From assembly GCF_051622035.1 (NCBI RefSeq), contig NC_135362.1, positions 12,589,501 to 12,653,500 of the forward strand: 64,000 bases of DNA. Reading direction: 5' to 3'. The notes below the pieces were generated by a model. That model was not told the origin of the DNA. It saw only the letters and a program-made list of their open reading frames with translations, and made no database searches. Origin of the DNA: Arctopsyche grandis (lineage: Eukaryota > Arthropoda > Insecta > Trichoptera > Hydropsychidae). The translations under genes and the position numbers were made by a program. Shown one piece after another: positions 51,145-62,000 of this stretch; position 1 is the first letter of the stretch, and each line of letters begins with the position of its first letter.

Positions 51145-52404
51145 CATATTTATAAACCTTTAACTGTTTCAATATGTGAAATGATACGATAATGTTATTC
51201 CGCCCGAATTATCAAGTTTTCGGCATTTATCGCATATGCAACGCCATAAAATTTATTTCCCTGCATGGCATTTTTTCCGCAGAGCTATTCAATCGATGAT
51301 AATATATATACATATATATAATTCTGAGTAAAAAGTGACGTTTTTCATTCGAGCTATGAAAATTGCTCAATATTGTTATCTCTAAGGCGACGGAAAATTG
51401 TTACTATTCCGTATAATATATTGTATATTCTAAATACCAGTTCAAAATTATTCGATTGTATTCAATACTCATATATTAGAGTGTTGCGATGTTTTTTATT
51501 GTTTTTTTTTTTTTCAATTTTGCCGAAGCTTGGGGCAAGTGAGATTTGTAAATGTTTTTTAAATCATATTTCGAATATTAAGTCTTATGTGACGGTCCTA
51601 ATTAACCATATTTATTCGTATCGTTTCATACAAATGCACCACTAAGAAAAATTGTTAAGCATATAAATATATATCTAATTATTTATTATAGAAATTGATT
51701 CTTTCTCGGCGTGATTGTTTTATCTTTTGTTGTGGGAATTAAAGATTCAGTTCGGAAATATTGTATAATAAGTGAAAGCTTTTGCGAACTTAATCTTTAA
51801 TGACTGTTTAAAATGTCATTTCTCTAACCATCACGGAATAAATATGAAAGGGAGGCTGTTTATAAATATGAAAGTAATGGATTTTATTGTTTATCTGACA
51901 TTATAGTTATAAACCAATCTCAAAAAGCTGATACAATTTATCAATTTAAATTTTAATATGAACAAATTTTGTTATTACTTTATATTATTTATTAATTAAG
52001 CTAACATGATTTTCATTGCGATGGACGATGATTTGTTGTGAATTTATTAGTTGTCATATACACCCAAAAATTAAATAAATTAATAAATAAATAGATAAAT
52101 TGTGTTCAATCGAAAAAAAAGATAATTTTAATTTGTTTTAAATATCAAAATGGACTATTTAATACTCAAAATGAATAAACGTATATTGATTTGATATCAC
52201 CATGTAGTTTTCTTTTGGGATTGAATTATAATAAATTGTTCAAAATATAATATGTACGAATTTGAATGAGTATTAAAATTCACACTTTAGGCACCAATTA
52301 AATTTAAATCCGTAAAATTAGTGTCGAATTTAGTAAGTTCTATATATATATATATACATACATATAAAATGTATATACAAAAACAATTATAGGAATTTTA
52401 AATA

Positions 52405-52407
<3 letters not shown>

Positions 52408-52447
<40 letters not shown>
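52408..52447. repeat. (TA)n microsatellite
   Basis: About 20 TA units following TATATGTATA. Confidence 0.9.
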
Positions 52448-52452
<5 letters not shown>

Positions 52453-55253
52453 AAAACTGTTTGTGTCACAAATTTTAGTTTAAAAACTCTGTTCTGTTGG
52501 TGTTTAAATTTAAAAACAAATAATGAATTATACAAATTGTTTAAATTTGTAAAGAATAAAATCCTGTGAAGATGAAAAATTAATTAAAATCTACAAACTA
52601 AATGATCCTTATACGTTTTTGATTCTTTATTATTGAATTTATATGCATATATAATTTGTACTTCACTGAAAACATACATTTATAACATAATAAATCCTTA
52701 CAATTAGAATCGAACGTTTATGATTTTTATTTTAACTACGCCTTACGACAAAATACTTACATATATAAATCATAAATATAATAAAAATACATATAGCACG
52801 ATGATTTAAAATGTATTTACACATATGTATATGCACGTACGTGTACGGTATTCAAAAGAAGCAGAAGAATCAAAAACGAAAAGGCATCACTCGTATGATA
52901 CGCGTTGTAATTAGTCATCATTGTATTTTATTGAATGTTCAGAGTAGGGACCCTAATTCCTTCATAAGAGGAATATTACAGCTAAGATTTATTAGATGCA
53001 TACTAGAGCAATGTCTTGTGTACACGGCGATCGACTCAAATGGAAACCCCCCGACACCGAACACCGAGTTTCAATTTAAATGTATATTCACTTAAGATTT
53101 CGTTTGTAAATTGGTCGAAACCCCTGAAACAGGGATCGTGGGAACAAAGATTTCAGAGGCGAAACTTGGCAGCTAACGGTACGGTTTTATTACACAATAG
53201 GTTATAATTGATGTCCGCGGTTAAATATGTCATTTGTATATTTCGGTGGATCGTTCCGTTTTGGGGTTTTCATTTAAATTGATCGACCGTAATATTATCG
53301 GATCTGTATAAAATAATACTTCGTACAAATCTCCATGCCTACCCTTGATTTGTTCATTTTTTATGCTCAACATTAATCCTGCCAATTTACGAACTTCACT
53401 ATCCAGTAAATTAGATAAAAATTCAGCACTATTAGATTAAAAAAATAAATGTTTTTCTTTTGAATTGAGTATTCTGTAATTATTTAACTTGTCAATCATT
53501 TTCTTAATATTCAGTATGCATGGAATAATATTAAAAAAAAAACAAAACTTGATCGACGCTTATACCTGTCATTGAATGTATAGGTTTTAAACGAGTGTAA
53601 AATCATTGCTCAAGCACAAAACATTCAAAATGATGAAAAAAAAATTGTTTTAACACAAGACTACTTCTCTAATGGATTAAATTAAGTAATACTGTTTGTC
53701 GGCTTAAGGTACAAGCAGATCATCTGCATGCAATAATCATTTTGATATTAAAATTATGTATTAATCATTATGTATTATACATATATAATATATATATATA
53801 TATACAAGAAGAAATGTATGACTTAAAGCCCGCATGTAAGTTGACTATACACGAGAGGAATTTATTCGAAATTATAATTATTATATAAATCATTAATAAA
53901 GTCAAATATTGAAATGAATAAAATAAAAGTACAATCTTTAATTGTGTAAAAAAGTGGGTGAGAATCCGTTACAGAGTATTTTAACGCACGACTGAATGTA
54001 GCGTTGAGTCAACGTTAAACAATCAATTTGCAAATACAAATATAATACATTCCTAGATTTAAAGTTTTCAATTACAAGTTGTTTTCTCAAATGAAATTAT
54101 ATGTTAATGAATATATATATACAAACACACATTCACATTGTGAATTTTTAAACAAAAAATTCAAATAAAAAAAAAAACAATTGAATAAAATTAAATGTAA
54201 CGATTCAAAAATGTGTACAAAAACATATATTTGAAGCAGTATCGATATTTTTAAATCAACTGCGGCATTCGACAAATTAAAGTAGTAATCATTGCCTTTT
54301 ATTGGACATTATCTCAATTATCCAAAAGGCAATAAACCATTGATAGTAGTCTCGCTCCAATTTGTCTAACGCCATGTCTGACACAGACTCTAATCATACG
54401 TTACATTTAACAAGACTTATATGTGAACTAAAAATGTGTATATATTGTTTACTCGGAAGAATTGAAAATGTGCAATAAAAATAATAAAAAAAAAAAAAAA
54501 AAACAACATTAATATGTAAAGAAGCTGATTTATTTCAAATAGATTTATTGATACACTAACACATAACATTGTATGTTAATAAATAAGATTGCAGAAAATC
54601 CAAAGTTTACAACTTTTTATGTGTTTATATATGTAGATGTATATATGCATGTGTGCGTGTGCAATTATGCGTCTGGCTTTCATAAGCATTTTATTGATTG
54701 ATAAATAAATATACATATATATATATATATATAGATCAGGAATGTAAACAAATTAAATTCTAAATTTCACATCTTCCTACTAAGTATGTATGCATATTAA
54801 CATTGAGGAAATATATAATTGACAAAAATAAAAAAAAAACCTAGTTCTAATTTCCAAAAATAAATTTTCTTTATGTATCCTGATTATATTTTATTTTTAC
54901 ATGTCTGTCTATCCTTTTGTCATTCCACGTAAGCGTTATGTTTCAAAATTTGTTCTGCTTAAGGATATGAGTGAAATATTCATGAGTGAAAATCAAATAA
55001 GACTAAATATTTTGTAAGATGACTTTATTTCTATTACATACATATATATACATAAAAAAGGTGAGTGAAATAATATTTCAGATTTTACTTCATACATATT
55101 AAATATTTCACGTGAAACATGACAATGACTTCTACTAAATTCGTAGAATTCTTTTACGCAATACACGTAATTAAAACAACGCAGATAAAGCTTTAGTTTG
55201 AATTCCTAAGAATTATCCTGATATTAAATAAAAATAGTTAAAATACACGATGT

Positions 55254-55259
55254 TTATTG
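55254..55259 (-). terminator. Candidate polyadenylation signal of KANSL3
   Basis: AATAAA read on the minus strand about 120 nt after the stop codon, in AT-rich DNA. It is the first canonical hexamer after the stop. Further candidates lie downstream. Confidence 0.4.
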
Positions 55260-55381
55260 GAAATAATTCAATAACATACATATAATTTTAAAATTATTCT
55301 TAAAAAACATATACAATCAATATTCAAATATTGTACTGCATAATTATTCAATTGATAATCTAAAGGCAAATGTTGTCATAT

Positions 55382-56013
55382 TTAGTCGAACGTTTCAGAT
55401 ACATCTTTCATGAAATCTTCTCCAGTAATACTCGCAACAGCTGCTTCAATAGCGCTATCGTTGGTAGAATTCTTCCTCAATGACTCACCGTCTACTTTTG
55501 GACTTTCGGTGAACTTTTTCGGATCTCCAATAGCTGAGGCATTTACATTTAAGCCACTCGGCACAACGGCTCTTTTGATTATTAGATGCTTGGGTGTGAA
55601 CATGTTCGTTCCTTTCTGGAATATGTTACTAGGAAGTACCTTGAAAGTTGTCAACGGTGATCCCTTCCCTTTTACGAAGATGGGCTTATTTATCACCGGT
55701 GTTTTGAGTGAGTCATCGTTGACTCCTTTTGAGTCAGTCGAACTTCTTTTAGCCAATAAGACTTTAGTGTACTTGACGACGTTTTGAATATTTCCTATAT
55801 TGGCCGATTGAGATTGTGAGGAGTGAACGATTTGATTGGCCGAAGAATTCGGAGGTAATTTAACTTGGACGATATTTCTTCGTTGATTCGGCAGAGTTCT
55901 TTGATTCACATCGGTTAATGAAGTATTTGACGTACCGGGTATGACTTGCTGCTTGTTGATTATGATAGTTTTTATAGCAGACGAGTGTTGATTCGATAGT
56001 TTTGATTCATTAT
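55382..56013 (-). CDS. KANSL3: KANSL3 exon O (terminal)
   Basis: Acceptor ATTTCAG; stop codon at 55382-55384. 632 nt encoding about 210 residues: DNESKLSNQHSS at the start, Gln/Asn/Ser-rich middle, FVKGKGSPLTTFKVLPSN and KHLIIKRAVVPSG, ending ITGEDFMKDVSETFD. Disordered by composition, as in other KANSL3 tails. The opposite strand also has a chance open frame here. Confidence 0.88.
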
Positions 56014-59000
56014 CTGAAATTAAATTTTTATATATATACCATAGCGGATCAATTTAATTTGGTACATTTTTTTTATTGAAAATGTCTTACCGAGTGATTT
56101 ATTGTCATCGGCAAATACAATCGGTAAATCCATGATGTTAGTCGTCGACATTGAGGAAACTATATGTTCATCAGACATCTGATAAGTCATAAAAATTATT
56201 TGAAATATCAATAATACATTGTATATGAATATTAATAAGATAGATACATACATGAGAAGTTTGTTGAAGGCGTTTGAATGGTAAAACGAGAGGAGTACTG
56301 GCAGAAACAGACATTCCAGAAATTCCACTTTTCAAACTTCCTGTAAAATTAGGTGGCTTATATGGAATGTTTTCCAATACTGCATAAAAAAATTATATAA
56401 TTAAAGAAAAGAACACATCGATTACATCAATTATTGGATTTGAAAATACTACCTTTAATAGCACTGCCTTTGGATATCGTATCTGGAATAGTAGTTTTAA
56501 TAAAAATTACATAAATCATAGAAAAAATCTAATAAAATAAAACGGATCGAATCGAAAGTGCTGTAGGGTCGATAAAGAACAAATAATATTCTAATATAAT
56601 AAATATTCAAGCATAAATAAACTAGAGAAAATGTAAGGAACGAACCGTTAATTTTGGAACATTCATTCTCCTCACAAATTTATCAAAAATTTGAACTATT
56701 TTTACAAAAATTTAAAATGGAAAATAATACCCAATGATGCAACACTGACTGTGATGCAACACTTTGATAAAAAGTTTGTAATTGTCATAAATCAAAGAAT
56801 TGATGAATCAATGACGATCCTACAGGTGAACGGCAACTATGACAGGTAAACACGTCACGATTGACACAATGTAGGATAGCCATTCAAAGGAACATACATT
56901 AGATATTAAAGTAAACGATTCAATTATAATACATTCAACTAACCATAAGATCCATTTCCAGTCATAACAGTTCTGAAAACAAAAATTGCACACATTAAAA
57001 GCATCGAAAAAACCCAACTGAACCTAAACAATCGACTGTAATATCTTACTTTAAACGGCTATCAGTTATTTGTACAAAAGAGGCCGGTTCTGATCGTTTC
57101 ATGTGAGACTGTATACTTATATTTCCCATCATTGTATCATCTTCTATTCTAACTGTAAACAAACGAATCAAATAAAGATAATCGCATATTCGCACAACGC
57201 AATCAATAAACTAAATTAATACCTTTATTATTATGAATGTCGGCAATACTTATAGTAGTACCTTCCGGTGGTGGATTATTCAACTCGTATAAAGTAGACC
57301 CTCTACTTTTAATCGGAGAAATAGTTTTTATAGCTACAAAAATAAACACAGCAATAAAGCAAAAGCAAAATTAAAAAAAAACACATCATTAAAAAATCGA
57401 CGTACGTCTATGCCTAATTTTCTTCTTCTTCGGTTCGTGAGAAGACGGCGACATACCTCGCCGGTTTAGCGGCATAGATACATCTCGTCTCGGCAAATTG
57501 AGAAGTGTCGAACTCATATTAATCGGATCACCGTCGCCGTCCAGGCCACCGTAGCTCTCCGGAGAAGAGCAAGCTTCACCTTCATCCTCACGTTGCAAAA
57601 GAAATGATATAAAGCTAGACACTTCATCCTAAAACACACACGAACAGATCAAATAAAATTCGAAACAAAAAAAAATATAAAAATATAAACGTTGAACTTA
57701 CAACAATAGCGCATTCAAGCATACGTTGCGTCACTCCCTCTAACTGTCTCTTCAAACGAGGCAGACGCAGAAGTTCATCGGCTCCTCCGGCCACGACTAA
57801 TCTTGATTTTATTTTCAATTTGCATCGCAAAGCTTCAGCATCTTGTTGGCTGTAGAAGTAATATAAACATACATATAATCAAAACAATATCAGGCCTAGT
57901 TTTGCTCAACACTTTTGTTTGTTATTCCTACTTAAGCCACAGCATAGTGCACTGGTAGAGCTATGACATACCCAGTAGAGGTCATGGGTTCAAATCCCGG
58001 TCAAATACGCTTCTGGCTGGATATTAAAACACAGATCGACAGTCTCCTGTTAAAATTTTTCGGTTTTTCTAGCTCAACTGCTGTGAAGAATCAAATAAAT
58101 CAGTATTCTCCCCTTAGTTTCTCGCAAATTCAAGTTATTAGCATCTCGAATTTGTTGAATCTTATAAAAATATGCTACCCGTATAATGTATTTCTCGCAA
58201 ATTTGCTGTGTATCAAAAAATTTGTTGATTGTCTATTGAATTCTATGTATATACTGTTTTTTAAAAGGTTGCTATTTAGGAACTGGTTATGGAAAAATTC
58301 CTAAATATCGGGTGTATCGGTAGTGTAAACGTAGCCAGTGATACAGGCGGTGGTTTGATGGCCGACCGCTAGGAGTGCAGGTTTAACTACTACTGGCGTT
58401 TAAATCTCTGTCCCTTTCATCCCCCACCCCACAATCAATCATCATCCCCATAATACAGTCTTTCTCAGCCATACCCCATACATCAACCTTTCGTTCAATT
58501 CCAACCCTACAAATATGTGTGTACGTAATAAAAATAAAATAATAACCAGCACATATGTACATATGCTTGGTGATTGAATAATACTTACGAGCTTTGAGAA
58601 GCATTCTGTCCGATGACAAAAAGCACAGGACAGGGCAAATCGAGCAAGCAATCATCAGGACCACCTCGAGGACCATCCGCCGTTAGCAATGGTAGAGCCA
58701 AACATACTAAACCAGCGATACCTGTCACGCTAATGGCCAACTAAAACCAACAAACACACATCAATATTAAATAAAAAAAAGCATCCTTCTGAAACGAAAC
58801 AAAAATAATTTGCACAAAAAATTACTTGAGTGGCAATAGCAGCACCAGCACCGCAACCGACTAATACAATCGGTCGATGAGGGTTGTCATTTTTCAAAGC
58901 TTCCGTTCGAGTCCTCGCCGAAGCCATCAATTGCGTCAAACACATCGTCAGAGGTAAACTAGGCGGCCAACTTGCTATTATGAAAATAAAAACAATTCAA

Positions 59001-62000
59001 AACCTTTCTAAACAAAAAAGCATTATTTAATTGATACGAAATTAAATCTAACATTGGTGTGAATGGATAATGTGCACTTGAGCTACAGCTCGCAATCTTT
59101 CGGCCCAGCGTGCGTCACGTCGATCTCTTCCAGAGGGTACTAGGAGTAGAATCGGAGCTGTGGGATCTGATGCAGTGCTGGCAGACGCGATAGTAGGACC
59201 GGTAGCACCGTTCTCGGCACCTTGAATTCGTCCAGTCAACGGATGTCCGGTAGTCATTTTTTCAACCAAAACAGGAACTTTGCTTTTCATCGTCTTAAAT
59301 GAAATAAATTAAAATCAAACCGAATCCTATCAATCCAAAGTGATTTTAAATTCAGATAATTACAAGCATAATTTCTCTGTAGCACGCTAAGAGTGGTGTC
59401 GGTAAATGTTCCGTTAAGGCATTGTGCAGCCATTGTGCGAGACACGGTTGCCATCGAGTCTGCGGCGTAGCGAGGAGTGCACGCAGCGATCGAGCTCCAC
59501 CGCCACGTGCCGCAGCTCTTCGAGCACCAGCATGTCCAGCTGTTAGTAAACCAGCTCGGGTATTGTGTATAATTGTTAAGGCTTCTTCTAAAAGGAGACT
59601 CTGAGCAGAGTTCCAAGCCAAGCTAAAAAAAACGGATTATAACATTGTTTTATTAACCCTTTGACTGCTACAACAACGATAAATCGTTGTTTTGAAATCG
59701 GCGAAGATTGCTACGACGATCGTTGTTGACGTCATTAATTGTCGTATTTCGATACTTTCTTTGAGCCACCAGCGCATCAGTGGCACGAAACATTTTTTTT
59801 ATATACGTATTTATATTTATTTTTCAATCAAGCTTTATAAATATTTATCAATTTTTTAAATAAAAGCTCTTCAATTTCGGGTTCATCATCAAAGTAAATT
59901 TCGGGTTCGTTGTCAATGTCATATAAGGAGTTATTACTTGGGAATTGATTATTATCGATAAATTCATTTTCAGAATCAGTAGAGCTGCTGATTTGTCGAG
60001 TTCCTCGGCGAGGAGCTATTATTTCGCTTTCATCACTTTCACTGTCCGATATCATTTTGCAGAGTTAAAATAAATGGCAAAAAACAATAGAAATCCGCTT
60101 TCAATTATATAGGTCACGAGACGTCACGAATTCATGCAATCAATCAAATGCAACTGAAATGCATACAAAATGTTTATGATACATGTTGAAAAATTATTTG
60201 ATTATTAGAAACTTCGCATCCTTGTGTGTCTCGCTCATACGTACACAATTAAAACCAAGAAAGAAAGAGAGAGAGACCGCTAACTGTTTCGAATATATCG
60301 CATGTTGTAAGGATACATCGATATCTAAAAATAGATTATTGAAAAGAATAAAGCCTCGGAAAACAATCGTCAAAACTTATTTAGTGTATATATGTAGATA
60401 TCTCTTTCGCACGCACGCATGTAAAAGCAAGACAGAAAGAGAGAGCACGAGTCCACGACTGCTTCTTAAAAATGTATATAAAGTATTATAAAAATTACGA
60501 GTGTTCGGCGAAGTAAGTATGTAAAAAAAAATATTATATTAATTTTTTTCAAAATAATTACAAATGTTAGCATTTTTCGCTTGGACATTGAAAAACCTCG
60601 TAGCAGCCAAAGGGTTAAAACAGGAAAAAAAATGCAATTGAATATTTTGTAATAGTTAGTATGTATGTAGGTAGAAAAACGTTTTGCTTCATTATTATAA
60701 TAATACTAGTATTGTACCCGATGATATATCATCGCATGGATGTTGACATATTAAGTTATTAAATAAAAAAAAATTAAGAGAAATGTGTCGTCGGTCATGT
60801 GTTTGATCCCCACGCGGTCGAATTTTTTTCAAATACATACCTTTTAAATATATTTAATTGTTTTAATATGAAAAAATATGGTAAAAACTACCAACCTGCC
60901 TACATGTAAACAATATAAAACAACAATAGAAAAATTAATTAAATATATTTTCAATAGATGGCGGTAAATTCTCTGCCAAGAGGATACATTGGTAGCATTT
61001 AGTATATATAGAAGTTTTTTTCTTTTGTTATTGTATTAGTATATACGTTTTGGCAGTGGTTTAGCTGTGACGTACATATGTATGTCGAATCGAAACGACT
61101 ATTATAGTACAGTGAGCGCTATTTCAGACAGACAGAATAGCGATATTACATATATATACAGTACACTCTCGATTATCCAGGCTAATGCTGGGGAGGAAGG
61201 GCACGGATAATTGAAAAACACGGATAATCCGAATCATCAAATTTTGACTTGATTTCAAATATAATATCATATATTTTGATTCATAATTTTAATACTCATT
61301 ATTTATTAAGAAAAACGCTCATAGTTAAGCAGATAAGTGACCATTAGTGGTAGCTAGTACTTGTGTTGTGCCGTTTTATGACTACTGTAACCATTGGTAT
61401 CTTCTTCACTTGTAGTATCACTCTCACTTTCTTCCTCTTGAGAAACAAAAGAAGCGATATCTGCATCATCCATGCATCACTTAAATCATGATTAAGCCAC
61501 CCCCTGGATGTTTTCTTTATACACGTTTTCAAAACATTTTAAATTTTCCAATAATCCAAATATTTCATATATATCATTTGCTTCATTCTCTTCAAAATCT
61601 ACTCAATCTGTTTCCATGGCAGGAAGAATCTTTCTCCATGATCGTACAAGTGTTAATGGCTTTACTTTTGACCAGGATTGTGTTATTCCGTGTATAGCAT
61701 CCAATATCGACATTTTTTTCCAGAAATTGATCAGGTTGTCAATTGAAAATAATTAAACATACGTATGTTAAAAACGACTGAAAGAATTAACGCAATAGTA
61801 AATGACATTTAAAAAGGGGACGAAAAACATTTCTGTGTGAAATCATTTGTTTCAAATAACACGCCTGTTTATGGTCGCAAAAAATTAATTATTATTTTAC
61901 AAGCACGGATAATCCGCACCCGGATAATCGACAGTATACTGTATATATATATATATATATATATATAATACTAATACTAATGAAACAAACTCAACTTGGA

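Larger units (their letters stand above)
50501..55250. other. AT-rich intergenic region between convergent genes
   Basis: No coding signature. Holds TA tracts (51068-51140, 52408-52447, 53785-53800, 54715-54732), a stem-loop at 50624-50666, and a moderately GC-rich patch at 52830-53330 with short open frames lacking domains. Confidence 0.5.

Noticed and set aside
55410..55787. 125-codon plus-strand open frame
   Set aside because: It is the antisense of the terminal KANSL3 exon, which has family context and a consistent splice structure.
57936..58010. tRNA gene
   Set aside because: A-box and B-box are present but the cloverleaf is not intact and the same head recurs in three copies with a long non-tRNA body: it is a SINE.
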